A program made the position numbers and the translations under genes. Under the pieces are notes generated by a model. That model made no database searches, had not been told where the DNA came from, and worked only from the letters and a program-made list of their open reading frames with translations. A DNA stretch of 64,000 bases from Legionella birminghamensis (GTDB lineage Bacteria; Pseudomonadota; Gammaproteobacteria; Legionellales; Legionellaceae). Where the stretch lies: contig NZ_UGNW01000001.1 of NCBI RefSeq assembly GCF_900452515.1, positions 3,205,001 through 3,269,000 on the forward strand, read 5' to 3'. Below, piece by piece: positions 27,693 to 36,862 of this stretch; the stretch's first letter is position 1, and each line of letters begins with the position of its first letter.

Positions 27693-27871
27693 CGAATTCC
27701 CGCGGCAGCGACCGCGGGATCCATGCCTGGTAACTGAGCATGCTCTTCAGATGAATTCCAATGTTGCCGAAATAGCAATTAGAAAAAAGCCTTTCAAACA
27801 TTATCCTCAATTAGCAAAACCGATATCCTAAATCTTCGTGTGGGCCCCGCGGTCGTTGCCGCGGGGATTCG
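27693..27871. repeat. Hairpin-bounded dispersed element, copy B (inverted)
   Basis: The same element as copy A in the opposite orientation. The left palindrome starts CGAATTCCCGCGG (one base shorter in the C-run) and the right end is CCGCGGGGATTCG. Read on the minus strand, the interior gives GGTTTTGCTAATTGAGGATA and CGGCAACATTGGAATTCATC, almost identical to copy C. It fills much of the 341-base gap 27685-28025. Confidence 0.85.
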
Positions 27872-27922
27872 GATGGTGATGCCGTAGGGATTGGATGGTG
27901 ATGCCGCTGGGATTTGGAGCGG
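27865..27922. repeat. Short tandem repeat growing from the end of copy B
   Basis: Two and a half units of 22-23 bases (GGATTCGGATGGTGATGCCG type) start inside the right-hand hairpin of copy B. The first GGATTCG is the hairpin end itself, so the tandem units look like copies of that end plus its flank. Copy D shows the same arrangement with 24-base units. Confidence 0.65.
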
Positions 27923-27941
27923 AAAACCACAATCCGCTCGG

Positions 27942-27969
27942 CCTGAGGAGCCGCTTAGCGGCGTCTCGA
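27942..27969. repeat. Palindromic repeat, copy 2 (CCTGAGGAGCCGCT family)
   Basis: The counterpart of 15443-15471 in opposite orientation, with the core hairpin GCCGCTTAGCGGC. Just after it, GATTCGCAAAGACGGG resembles one arm of the third repeat family (30177-30208). Different repeat families have piled up in this gap. Confidence 0.6.
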
Positions 27970-28025
27970 AGGATTCGCAAAGACGGGTGCCGTCGTTACG
28001 GGGCTTGAAGAAGCGATTCAAAAGC

Positions 28026-29057
28026 CTATTTATTCTGCTTCTTCTTAAACCCGATAGCCTCTAAACGCTGTTCAGTCAGAGGATGGGTAGAGAAAGCACT
28101 CGACAGGGATTTCACCGGATCAATACTGGAAGGATCAAAAAGATATGAAGCCTGCCTTAGCTGCTCATGGGGTGTTCTGCCATATTCCTGGGTATATTCC
28201 TCTGCGTTGGTAGAATGATCCTCAGATATTTTTAATAAAGCACGCGCCATGGGTTCATTATCGCGCATGAGTTCAACGGCGCCCGAATCAGCCATGTACT
28301 CCCGGGTACGGCTTAAAAATAAAGCCAGGACGACTGTCAGTATGGGCAGGACCCAACGCAAAACCATAATGATTAAAAACAGGCGGTTATCCTGATTCCG
28401 TCTATCCCGCCTATAAATCATCGAATAAAAGAGCATATCGATGACCAGTAGCAGAATATTGCTCAGCACAGCAACCATTAAAGTAAGTTTAATATCCTGA
28501 TGCCGGATATGGCTTAATTCATGCGCCATTACTGCCTGTAATTCCGCACGATCGAGTTTGTCGATTAGCCCCCGGGTAATGGCAACCATCGCTGATTTTT
28601 CGCTGTAACCGCTGGCAAAAGCATTCATATAATTGGCTTCAATGAGAAATACTTTAGGCATGTATTTCAGTCCGGCGGAAACGCGCATTTCTTCCACCAC
28701 ATTAAATAATTGTTTTTCCTGTAGGTTCTGTGCTGTTTCCGGGGTAATTTCCCGATACTCAGTGCCCATTAGCATGATTCGATCATACATGGCATAAGTA
28801 ATGAGCAAGGAAATCACAGCAATTCCGCCCATAATAAGCGTGGCATAAGGGATTATCTGCAGAGTCAGTAATGCATAGAACGCTTGCTGGAGGGATAGAT
28901 TGGGATGGGTGGATTGCAGAACGAAAACATCCGCTACCAGCCCCACCCCGGTATAAATCAGGATGAACAGGGCGATGACCACCCTGGTTTTACGCTGGTT
29001 TTTCTTCAACTGGGCTCGCCAGTCACCTACCGACCCATGGTAGTCTGATAGCGGCAT
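28026..29057 (-). CDS. M48 family membrane zinc metallopeptidase (HtpX-like)
   Basis: A 343-residue membrane peptidase. The zinc motif is VMAHELSHIRHQDIKL (HExxH), with the third ligand Glu in SRTREYMADSGAVEL. Four hydrophobic helices are visible (about 27-48, 62-85, 185-205 and 220-245). HtpX-like enzymes degrade damaged inner-membrane proteins on the cytoplasmic side. It lies 3 bases after the lemA gene on the same strand; this LemA-M48 pairing is common. Confidence 0.93.
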   Translation of the reverse strand: MPLSDYHGSVGDWRAQLKKNQRKTRVVIALFILIYTGVGLVADVFVLQSTHPNLSLQQAFYALLTLQIIPYATLIMGGIAVISLLITYAMYDRIMLMGTEYREITPETAQNLQEKQLFNVVEEMRVSAGLKYMPKVFLIEANYMNAFASGYSEKSAMVAITRGLIDKLDRAELQAVMAHELSHIRHQDIKLTLMVAVLSNILLLVIDMLFYSMIYRRDRRNQDNRLFLIIMVLRWVLPILTVVLALFLSRTREYMADSGAVELMRDNEPMARALLKISEDHSTNAEEYTQEYGRTPHEQLRQASYLFDPSSIDPVKSLSSAFSTHPLTEQRLEAIGFKKKQNK

Positions 29058-29060
29058 GGC

Positions 29061-29648
29061 TTACTCGTTAAATTTAACAGTGTAATCTTCGCGAGCCTTG
29101 ATTTGATCTTCAGGCAAGGACCAGTATTCAAATTCTTTATTCAGTTTGTCGCCAAAAAAGTTAACCACCATGGCCTCTACGAAGGATTTTTTCTTGGCAT
29201 AATAACGCTCTATGCTGTCATTATAGGCCTGCTTGGCATAGGATAATTTATTTTCCGTATTAACAATTTCCTCTTGCAGCTGGAGCATATTCTGACTGGC
29301 CTTCAGATCGGGATACTGTTCAAATACCAGGTTGATTCCGGATGCAATTTGTGAGATTTGGTTTTCTGCAGCCATTCTGGTTTTTTCATCACCTGCAGCT
29401 CTTGCCGCCTGCGCCTGATTACGTAGGGCCACAACATCCTTCAGCGTAGTCTTTTCATAATCCATGTATTTGTTGACCGTTTGAATCAGTGATTCAAATA
29501 CCTTGTAACGGCGATCTAACTGAATATCAATTTGCCTTTTATTATTGTTGATCGCCTCGATCATCCCGATGAGGGTGTTATAGATGCTGATTACCCAGAA
29601 AGCTAACAGCGCAATGATCACCAAAATGAATAGCAAGAACTTTCCCAT
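29061..29648 (-). CDS. lemA: LemA family protein
   Basis: A LemA family protein of 195 residues from the ATG at 29648; an in-frame TTG at 29660 would add four. An N-terminal membrane helix (FLLFILVIIALLAFWVISIYN) leads into a long helical hairpin with IDIQLDRRYKVFESLIQTVN and FEQYPDLKASQNMLQLQEE, both family signatures. The function is not firmly known; members are membrane proteins paired with HtpX-like proteases. First gene of the lemA-M48 operon. Confidence 0.92.
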   Translation of the reverse strand: MGKFLLFILVIIALLAFWVISIYNTLIGMIEAINNNKRQIDIQLDRRYKVFESLIQTVNKYMDYEKTTLKDVVALRNQAQAARAAGDEKTRMAAENQISQIASGINLVFEQYPDLKASQNMLQLQEEIVNTENKLSYAKQAYNDSIERYYAKKKSFVEAMVVNFFGDKLNKEFEYWSLPEDQIKAREDYTVKFNE

Positions 29649-29678
29649 GTTATCATCCAATTTGTTTTTATAAGGTAA

Positions 29679-29706
29679 GTTATAGCAACTTTCTGATAAA
29701 AATCAA
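29679..29706 (-). promoter_or_regulatory. Promoter of the lemA-M48 operon
   Basis: On the minus strand TTGATT (29701-29706) and TATAAC (29679-29684) are 16 bases apart, about 30 bases before the lemA start. Confidence 0.45.
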
Positions 29707-29734
29707 ATTTCTCCACCCCGCTCAGTCTGGTTAG

Positions 29735-29782
29735 TTACCGACCAGTCAGTCACTTGACTTTACTTTTTTTGGTTCATAAAAT
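29735..29782 (+). promoter_or_regulatory. Promoter with an adjoining near-palindrome (TetR-type operator candidate)
   Basis: TTGACT (29754-29759) and TAAAAT (29777-29782) with a 17-base spacer form a strong sigma-70 promoter for the gene at 29806. Immediately upstream, 29735-29752 (TTACCGACCAGTCAGTCA) is an imperfect palindrome resembling operators of TetR-family repressors. No such regulator is encoded in the window. Confidence 0.5.
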
Positions 29783-29805
29783 GACAGTTTTAATAGTTTT
29801 CTGCT

Positions 29806-30120
29806 ATGAGCGAACTCGAAACAAAAGCCGGACAAGACAGCTTTACCGTTTCCTATAACAATGCAATTGAGCATGCCCAATATTTTCAGAGAACCAGTGA
29901 TCCAGCGACCAATCCCTCAGGTTTACTATGGGGTGTTGGATTTATGTACCTGGGGATGGCAACATCAACCCCTCTCATCACCCTTCTGGGTTTAGGTTTG
30001 TTTGTCAGCTGGGGTTACCGTCTGCGTGAAGAGTTAAGGCAGTATAATCCTTCCTTTTTCAGTTTCAGGCCGGATACGCATAACGATGAAGCGGCGGCGC
30101 CAGAAATGCTATCTGTATAA
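29806..30120 (+). CDS. Small hypothetical membrane protein
   Basis: A 104-residue protein with a hydrophobic centre (about 45-68, LLWGVGFMYLGMATSTPLI then TLLGLGLFVSWGY). This is probably one long or two short membrane helices, flanked by a polar N-terminus and an Arg/Glu-rich C-terminus. No family recognised. It has its own good promoter and is followed by repeats. Confidence 0.65.
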   Translation: MSELETKAGQDSFTVSYNNAIEHAQYFQRTSDPATNPSGLLWGVGFMYLGMATSTPLITLLGLGLFVSWGYRLREELRQYNPSFFSFRPDTHNDEAAAPEMLSV

Positions 30121-30125
30121 CAGAG

Positions 30126-30322
30126 ATGCGAGTCTTGATGAAGCAACCCAGATTGATGTGCCAGCAAGGATCGTTTCTGGATTGCTTCACGTTGTTCGCA
30201 AAGACGGGGAGCGAATGGGTATTATGCCATTCCCCCCGTCATTGCGAGCCTTGGCGAAGCAATCCAGAGCGGAGCCTGAATGCGGCACAAGATCTGGATT
30301 GCTTCACTGCGTTCGCAAAGAC
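30126..30322. repeat. Cluster of four CATTGCGAG-type palindromic repeats
   Basis: Four copies of a ~30-base repeat in alternating directions: 30126-30151 (degenerate), 30177-30208 (minus), 30237-30267 (plus, CGTCATTGCGAGCCTTGGCG then AAGCAATCCAG) and 30294-30322 (minus). Opposed copies could fold into long stems. The cluster fills the space between two convergent genes. A fifth copy lies at 36785-36815. Confidence 0.75.
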
Positions 30323-30328
30323 AGCCCG

Positions 30329-33175
30329 TTAACTAAGCACTGCCTCTTTTCTCCTCTTCAATAAAGGCTTCAAAAACATGCCCGTATAAGATCCCTTATT
30401 TTTAGCAATGTCTTCCGGCGTACCCGTCGCAATAATTTTTCCGCCCTTATTGCCGCCTTCTGGCCCTAAATCAATAATCCAGTCGGCCGTTTTGATAACA
30501 TCCAGGTTATGCTCAATAATAATAATGGTATTTCCCTGATCCCGCAGGCGGAATAACACGCCCAGCAATTGGCGGGTGTCATGAAAATGCAGCCCTGTCG
30601 TAGGCTCGTCAAGAATATAGAGTGTATTTCCGGTATCGCGCTTTGATAATTCACGCGCCAGTTTGATACGTTGCGCTTCCCCGCCTGATAGGGTGGTCGC
30701 GCTCTGCCCGAGACGAATATAGGATAAACCGACATCTATTAATGTTTGGCATTTCCTGGCAATGACAGGAATCGCATCAAAAAAGCTGCGTGCATCCTCA
30801 ACGGTCATATCAAGCACTTCGTGAATATTCTTTCCCTTGTATTGTATTTCCAGGGTTTCACGGTTGTAACGTTTCCCTTTGCAGATATCACAGGCAACAT
30901 ATATATCGGGCAGAAAATGCATTTCCACCTTAATTAAACCATCACCCTGGCAGGCTTCACAACGCCCGCCTTTCACATTGAAACTGAAACGGCCAGGCTG
31001 ATAGCCGCGCGCCCGCGCTTCGGGGGTTCCGGAGAATAACTCACGAATAGGAGTAAACAAACCAGTATAGGTGGCCGGATTTGAACGCGGGGTACGTCCA
31101 ATAGGGCTTTGGTCAATATCGATAACCTTATCGCAATGTTCCAGGCCGCTGATTTCTTTAAGCGAACCGGGTGTCATCACACTGGCCCGATTCAGTTGGT
31201 TTGCAGCCAGTGGATACAGGGTGTCATTAATCAAACTGGATTTACCAGAGCCCGAGACTCCTGTTACACAGGTGAGCAAACCTAAGGGAATACTCACATT
31301 GACATTAACCAGATTGTTACAGCAAACCCCGCTTAAATGCAGCATACGCTTGCTGTCCAGCGGCTTACGTTGTTTCGGAACCTCGATGGATCGAACCCCG
31401 GAAAGATACTGCCCCGTGAGCGATTTCTCTTCTGCCATAATTTCCTTTGGTGTACCCGCAGCGATAATTCGCCCGCCATGGGCACCCGCGCCCGGGCCAA
31501 TGTCAAGCACAAAATCCGCAGAGCGAATGGCATCTTCGTCATGTTCCACTACAATGACCGTATTACCCAGATTCCGTAAATGAGTCAGTGTGCTTAACAG
31601 GCGATCATTGTCGCGCTGATGCAAACCGATAGATGGCTCATCCAGAATATACATTACCCCTACCAGGCCAGAACCAATCTGGCTAGCCAGACGAATCCGC
31701 TGCGCTTCACCGCCAGAAAGGGTTTCCGCACTCCGCGCCAGCGATAAATAATCCAGACCGACATTTACCAAGAATCCCAGGCGTTCGGTAATTTCTTTAT
31801 TAATTTTGTCAGCAATCTCTCCGCGGTAACCGCTTAAATGCAGATGCTTAAAAAATTCGTGCGCTTTTTCAATCGAGTAATTGGCAATTTCGGGTAAATT
31901 GATATCATGAATAAACACATTGCGGGCTTCTTCCCGCAAACGCGCCCCCTGGCAAAGCTGGCAGGGGCGGGATGACAAATACTTCGCCAGTTCCTCGCGC
32001 ATCATGCTTGAGTCAGATTCCCGGTAACGGCGCTCCATGTTAGGGATAACACCCTCGAAGCGGTGTTTTTTCAGCATATTGCCGCCATGCGGCCGATGAT
32101 AGCGGAATTCAATTTCCTCTTTACCGCTGCCGTACAGAATAATCTGCTGAACCGATTCGGGCAGTTTCTCAAAAGGCAATTCGATATCGAACTGATAATG
32201 GTCGGCCAGCGATTCCAGTAAAGGATAATAATAAGTCGTCTTCTTATCCCAGCCGCGTATGGCTCCAGCACCCAGGCTTGCTGTTCGATCATGGATGATG
32301 CGCTGCGGATCAAAATACTGATCCACCCCCAAACCGTCACAGGAAGGACAAGCGCCCACCGGATTATTAAAGGAGAATAAGCGCGGCTCCAGTTCACTTA
32401 AGCTGTAACCGCATTCCGGACAGGCAAATTTGGATGAAAAAACAATCTCGTCAAAGCGGCCATCCAGAGAAGCGACGATCGCAATACCTTCTGCCAGATT
32501 AAGTGCATTTTCAAAGGATTCACTCAAGCGCTGGGCGATATCCTCTCTAATCTTGAATCGGTCAACCACCACTTCGATGGTATGCTTCTGGCGTAATGCG
32601 AGTTTGGGCGGATCATCAAGTTCACAGAGTTCGCCGTCAATACGGGCACGAACATAGCCCTGGGCTTGTAATTGCTGCATTAACTGAAGATGCTCGCCTT
32701 TGCGCTCCTTCACCACTGGCGCTAAAATCATCGCCCGCTCTTCACCCGGCAAGGCCAGCACCTGATCCACCATCTGGCTAATCGTCTGGGCATGCAAATT
32801 GTGATGATGCGTTGGGCAACGCGGCTCTCCTACCCGGGCAAATAATAAGCGCAGATAATCATAAATTTCGGTAATCGTCCCCACTGTGGAGCGTGGGTTA
32901 TGGGAAGTCGCTTTCTGCTCAATGGATATGGCGGGCGAAAGCCCTTCAATAGAGTCCACATCAGGCTTTTCCATCATGGATAGAAATTGCCTGGCATAAG
33001 CTGACAATGACTCCACATAGCGCCGCTGACCTTCTGCATAAAGCGTATCAAAGGCAAGGGATGATTTCCCCGAGCCAGATAATCCTGTAATCACGGTTAA
33101 CTGGTTGCGCGGAATATCCACATCAATATTTTTTAAATTGTGTGTTCTTGCGCCGCGTATACTAATCCTGTGCAT
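30329..33175 (-). CDS. uvrA: Excinuclease ABC subunit A
   Basis: UvrA is the damage-recognition ATPase of nucleotide excision repair. The ATG at 33175 gives 948 residues starting [20 protein letters not shown], the expected start; an upstream codon at 33205 adds only an atypical Cys/Phe leader. Two ABC modules are visible, with Walker [10 protein letters not shown] and GVSGSGKSS and signatures [12 protein letters not shown] and [12 protein letters not shown]. Two zinc modules are also present (CPECGYSLS with CPSCDGLG, and CEACQGDG with CDICKGKRY). Confidence 0.98.
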   Translation of the reverse strand: MHRISIRGARTHNLKNIDVDIPRNQLTVITGLSGSGKSSLAFDTLYAEGQRRYVESLSAYARQFLSMMEKPDVDSIEGLSPAISIEQKATSHNPRSTVGTITEIYDYLRLLFARVGEPRCPTHHHNLHAQTISQMVDQVLALPGEERAMILAPVVKERKGEHLQLMQQLQAQGYVRARIDGELCELDDPPKLALRQKHTIEVVVDRFKIREDIAQRLSESFENALNLAEGIAIVASLDGRFDEIVFSSKFACPECGYSLSELEPRLFSFNNPVGACPSCDGLGVDQYFDPQRIIHDRTASLGAGAIRGWDKKTTYYYPLLESLADHYQFDIELPFEKLPESVQQIILYGSGKEEIEFRYHRPHGGNMLKKHRFEGVIPNMERRYRESDSSMMREELAKYLSSRPCQLCQGARLREEARNVFIHDINLPEIANYSIEKAHEFFKHLHLSGYRGEIADKINKEITERLGFLVNVGLDYLSLARSAETLSGGEAQRIRLASQIGSGLVGVMYILDEPSIGLHQRDNDRLLSTLTHLRNLGNTVIVVEHDEDAIRSADFVLDIGPGAGAHGGRIIAAGTPKEIMAEEKSLTGQYLSGVRSIEVPKQRKPLDSKRMLHLSGVCCNNLVNVNVSIPLGLLTCVTGVSGSGKSSLINDTLYPLAANQLNRASVMTPGSLKEISGLEHCDKVIDIDQSPIGRTPRSNPATYTGLFTPIRELFSGTPEARARGYQPGRFSFNVKGGRCEACQGDGLIKVEMHFLPDIYVACDICKGKRYNRETLEIQYKGKNIHEVLDMTVEDARSFFDAIPVIARKCQTLIDVGLSYIRLGQSATTLSGGEAQRIKLARELSKRDTGNTLYILDEPTTGLHFHDTRQLLGVLFRLRDQGNTIIIIEHNLDVIKTADWIIDLGPEGGNKGGKIIATGTPEDIAKNKGSYTGMFLKPLLKRRKEAVLS

Positions 33176-33295
33176 GGCTGACCTGCTAAAACAAAAAACA
33201 ATCAATTATACCCTTTTGGCTCTGGCTTGTGGAGATTAATTAAAGTATGACTTTGTGCTGACGATAAAATAAAAGTCCGTTCGCCGAGAAAAATA

Positions 33296-33427
33296 ATGAT
33301 TAAACTGATAAAATCATTTTTATTAAGTCTTGCAATCTTTTCATCCTTCACCCATGCAGACGCGTTTTCACCTGTCGCAAACTGGATACCGAAAACATTG
33401 CCAGGTACTTTTACTGTAGACCATTAA
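33296..33427 (+). CDS. Possible 43-residue secreted peptide
   Basis: A short frame with a convincing signal peptide (MIKLIKSFLLSLAIFSSF then THADA) and only about 20 mature residues (FSPVANWIPKTLPGTFTVDH). It could be a small periplasmic peptide or the remnant of a longer secreted protein. It lies in the 326-base gap between uvrA and the DUF4442 gene, and there is no strong Shine-Dalgarno sequence. Confidence 0.35.
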   Translation: MIKLIKSFLLSLAIFSSFTHADAFSPVANWIPKTLPGTFTVDH

Positions 33428-33435
33428 TGCAGATT

Positions 33436-33479
33436 GGGCTGTAAGTCCAGCAAATACGCAAGGCTGGGCTTTACAGCCC
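33436..33479. repeat. Inverted repeat (GGGCTGTAAGTCCAG)
   Basis: The left arm GGGCTGTAAGTCCAG (33436-33450) pairs with CTGGGCTTTACAGCCC (33464-33479) around a 13-base loop, with one mismatch and one bulge. It has no U-run and looks like a single copy of a REP-type palindrome rather than a terminator. No second copy is in the window. Confidence 0.5.
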
Positions 33480-33501
33480 GGACTACGACTTAGGATAAGA
33501 T

Positions 33502-33972
33502 ATGACCTTATTTAAACGGTTCAAGTATTTTCTCTGGTACTTTGGAACTTTCCAGGTTCCCTTAATTGGCCATTTACGTCCTAAACTTCTTGTGTTAACA
33601 GATGAGCAGATTGTCATGAAGATACCTTTGCGCCGGCGCAGCCGCAACCACCTTCATTCGATGTATTTTGGTGCATTGGCAGTGGGTGCCGATGTTGCAG
33701 GCGGGCTTCATGCATTTTATTATGCCGACAAAGAGAAACTGAATATGTCTTTAGTCTTTAAATCCTTCCATGCCAATTTCATTCGCCGTCCGGAATCGGA
33801 TGTTTACTTCGTTTGTGACAAAGGAAAGGATGTCAGGGCAGCCTTGTTTGAGTCCAAAACCAGCGGTGAACGGGTGAATAAAAAAGTGGCGATTGATGCC
33901 TATGTTAACTACCCGGAAAACCCTGAAAAAGTAGCTGAATTTATACTGGAATTGTCGGTTCGTGTTAAATAG
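33502..33972 (+). CDS. DUF4442 hotdog-fold protein (thioesterase-like)
   Basis: A 156-residue protein resembling the DUF4442 hotdog-fold group, relatives of acyl-CoA thioesterases. The signature is RRSRNHLHSMYFGALAVGADVAGG, where the N-H-x-x-S-M helix start is typical. Upstream LTDEQIVMKIPL and downstream VFKSFHANFIRRPESDVYF fit the beta strands. No substrate can be given. It converges on the cyclase gene with a 9-base gap. Confidence 0.75.
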   Translation: MTLFKRFKYFLWYFGTFQVPLIGHLRPKLLVLTDEQIVMKIPLRRRSRNHLHSMYFGALAVGADVAGGLHAFYYADKEKLNMSLVFKSFHANFIRRPESDVYFVCDKGKDVRAALFESKTSGERVNKKVAIDAYVNYPENPEKVAEFILELSVRVK

Positions 33973-33981
33973 CGGGTGTAT

Positions 33982-36696
33982 CTACAAGGTACGGAATCCA
34001 GAGAAACTGTTCTTCCCTCCATGCTTCACCTTATACATCGCATAATCCGCGCGGCGGAGGATCTCCTCGATATTTTTTCCGGCTTCAGGATAGGTAACGC
34101 AGCCAATGCTTACCGATACCTTCACAATATTATTTTCCAGCACCAATGGCCGGCAAAGGGATTGGATCAGACGGTTAGCAAGGACTGATAATACCTGCTC
34201 GTCATTCCAATCATGAATAATGATAATGAATTCATCACCAGCCAAACGCGCCAGATAATCCTGTTGGCGGATAGCTTTTCTGAATAACTGGCTCACTTCA
34301 ACCAGCAATAAATCACCGATATGGTGCCCAAAACTGTCATTGACGTGTTTAAAACCATCCAAATCAAGAAACATCAGGGCAAATCGGCCATTGCCTCGTT
34401 TGGCACGGCTTAAGGTCATTTCCAGCATTTCCAGGCAGGCCCGGCGGTTGGGTAACTGTGTCAGCTCATCATGCAAAGCTAAATGCTTCAACAGATAATC
34501 CGTTTTTTTCCTTTCCAGCGCCAGACTAAGCTGAGTAACCAACATATCAAATAAGCCTAATTCATTTTCATTAATCGTCATTTTTTTAGCAGGATAGAAC
34601 TCGAAAATGCACTCCACCTTGTCATTCAGAAACAAAGGCATGGCCACCACCTGGTCTAATGATTGTTTGTTCCATTTGTTAACCGCCACTGCCTTCATTT
34701 TTTCCATCTCGACCCTGGATAATTGTGATTTACCTTCTTTCCACACCCGCCCGATGAAACCCTCTTCATAGCGATAGGAAAAAGCAGGAAATCCGCCCTC
34801 AAGCAGCGTTTGCTGTTCAACCTCTTTTTTCGTCCAGATTGCCCTGGCAATCATCTCGTTGGCAGCAGGGATATACCGATAGAGTACCCCCTTATAAAAA
34901 GGAGTGGTTAAGCCAATTAAGGACAGACAATTCAGCAGGGCGCTATCAATGTCATCCGACATCAAAATCAAGTGGGTCGACTGATCAATTAAATCCATTT
35001 CCTTGATTTTCTGGGATAGCTTGGCCTGCGTCATTTTTAATGCACTGATATCAACATGGGTACCCACGATTCGTCTGATTCTTCCATCGGGATCGAGAAT
35101 TCCCTGTCCACGGCAAAATATCCACACCAGCTTCCCGTTTTGATGCCGATAGCGCAGTTCCTGCCTGAACGGGAAACGCCCTTTAGAAAGAATATGCTGT
35201 TTGAGATTATTCTCAACAATGGCAAAATCTTCAGGAATGACGTGCTCTTTAAAAAAATTGACATTGGAATGCGAAAACTTTTCACTTAGACCTAAGGAAC
35301 GCAATAATTTCCTTGATAATCGACACTCCCTGGTTTCCAGATTAATATCCCACCAACCGTCAGTGGTTTCGTCGAGAATATGATCGTAGAGCGCAATATT
35401 TTCACGGAACAGATTCACGCTGTATTCTCGAGCCATGAGCTCCTGTTTTAATGCATGTATGTCAGAGGTATCGCGCAGGCTGAAAGAGTAGCCGACCAGT
35501 TCCTTTTTTTCATTCAGGAAGGGGCTGGCTTTCAGCATGACTTGAAACTCGTCGCCGTTGAGATTGCTTAACGTCAATTCCAGATTTTTAATTGCCCCCC
35601 GGTCTTTTAATATTTTAGCGATATCCTGCCTTATTTTTTCATTTTTCAAATGCAAAACATCAAATACATTTCGTCCCAGAATGCCTTTTTTTCTGAAATA
35701 ACCCATCGTATCGACAAAGGTTTCATTACATTCTGTGACCAGATTGCCAGTATCTATGAACAAAAGCATATCGGGTGAATATTCATAGATGCGCTCATAC
35801 CTGGTTTTTATCTCTGAGAACTGCTGGCTTTTATTCTGCATCAGACTGTGAAGCTTCTCGTTTTTTAAATGCACGTTGTGCTTCAGATAATTAATAAATG
35901 CCAGCAACCCGGTTATGATTAAACCGAAAAGAAGAAAAAAAGTAGGCAACGCTGAAAGCACACTCATTTCATTTTGGATTTTTCTCTGCACATTATTTTC
36001 TAAATCCATGTACAAAAATTGCCAGAATAGAATAAAAGACAGGGTACCAGTAACCACTATGACCATAGTTTCAATCAATGCCATGTAAAATTTTCTAAAG
36101 CGGAGCAAAAACAAGGCAATGAGTGAACTGCTCAGGAAAATGATTGCCAAAGCGGTATGAATAGACATTGCTGTCAACCCTGACCAGAGGTAAATGGCTT
36201 TAATTTCCATAAAATAAGCCAGGGAAGCCAGCAACGTTAAGCCAAAAACCACACAAACAAGCGTCAGCTGTGTAAAGCGGGCAATTCGGGAATGGCATTT
36301 TAAATACATCAGAATTGCAGTATTAAGCAGAACCAGGCACAAAGCGGTATTAGGAGCCATCCGTCCTGGATAGCTTACATTTAAATTTGCATAGCCGAAT
36401 AAATTATCAATATTAAAATTAATACCTGTTAAATACTGCAGAAAGGAGAGCGCCGCTACGAGATTGGCAAACTGACTTAAGTAAAATGCGGTGCGTTTTC
36501 TGGAGGGTAAGGCAAGGATCGAAATACTGCTTAAAGCAATGCATAGTGCCGTATTAAATTGCATCGGATAGGGATTGCCGGCATCCATTTGAAAAGGATA
36601 GCCTGCAAATATCCATAGCGATAAACCCAGCAAACTGAGCAGCAAAGAAAACGAAGCCAGGACTTTTATAGTAATGATATGTCGCAATTTCTGCAT
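33982..36696 (-). CDS. Membrane-bound diguanylate cyclase with PAS and GAF domains
   Basis: A predicted c-di-GMP synthase of 904 residues from the ATG at 36696; a GTG at 36714 would add six. About eight N-terminal membrane helices (1-285) form the sensor. Two PAS domains (about 300-420 and 440-570) follow, then a GAF domain (about 580-730), then a GGDEF domain (about 745-900). The catalytic loop reads LARLAGDEFIIII, an AGDEF variant that is usually active. HDELTQLPNR and FLDLDGFKHVNDSFGH are standard. There is no EAL domain. Confidence 0.92.
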   Translation of the reverse strand: MQKLRHIITIKVLASFSLLLSLLGLSLWIFAGYPFQMDAGNPYPMQFNTALCIALSSISILALPSRKRTAFYLSQFANLVAALSFLQYLTGINFNIDNLFGYANLNVSYPGRMAPNTALCLVLLNTAILMYLKCHSRIARFTQLTLVCVVFGLTLLASLAYFMEIKAIYLWSGLTAMSIHTALAIIFLSSSLIALFLLRFRKFYMALIETMVIVVTGTLSFILFWQFLYMDLENNVQRKIQNEMSVLSALPTFFLLFGLIITGLLAFINYLKHNVHLKNEKLHSLMQNKSQQFSEIKTRYERIYEYSPDMLLFIDTGNLVTECNETFVDTMGYFRKKGILGRNVFDVLHLKNEKIRQDIAKILKDRGAIKNLELTLSNLNGDEFQVMLKASPFLNEKKELVGYSFSLRDTSDIHALKQELMAREYSVNLFRENIALYDHILDETTDGWWDINLETRECRLSRKLLRSLGLSEKFSHSNVNFFKEHVIPEDFAIVENNLKQHILSKGRFPFRQELRYRHQNGKLVWIFCRGQGILDPDGRIRRIVGTHVDISALKMTQAKLSQKIKEMDLIDQSTHLILMSDDIDSALLNCLSLIGLTTPFYKGVLYRYIPAANEMIARAIWTKKEVEQQTLLEGGFPAFSYRYEEGFIGRVWKEGKSQLSRVEMEKMKAVAVNKWNKQSLDQVVAMPLFLNDKVECIFEFYPAKKMTINENELGLFDMLVTQLSLALERKKTDYLLKHLALHDELTQLPNRRACLEMLEMTLSRAKRGNGRFALMFLDLDGFKHVNDSFGHHIGDLLLVEVSQLFRKAIRQQDYLARLAGDEFIIIIHDWNDEQVLSVLANRLIQSLCRPLVLENNIVKVSVSIGCVTYPEAGKNIEEILRRADYAMYKVKHGGKNSFSGFRTL

Positions 36697-36784
36697 ATTA
36701 CTTAAAAAGAGCACTTCCGTGTCACCCCTTTTTTATTATCAACTAGTCGTTTTAAGTATAGTAATAGATCCCCAGAGGCGCTAC

Positions 36785-36815
36785 CGTCATTGCGAGCCTT
36801 GGCGAATCAATCCAG
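36785..36815. repeat. CATTGCGAG-type repeat, isolated copy
   Basis: Matches the 30237-30267 copy at all but one position within the 31-base core (CGTCATTGCGAGCCTTGGCG then AATCAATCCAG). The downstream GGAGCC is also shared. It lies between the cyclase start and the end of the HerA-like gene. Confidence 0.7.
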
Positions 36816-36862
36816 ATCGGAGCCCTATCCAGGCAGCTCCGCTCTGTGTTTACAAACACGGC

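Noticed and set aside
30086-30364. Small frames between the 104-residue gene and uvrA
   Set aside because: They read through the palindromic repeats and have no start signals.
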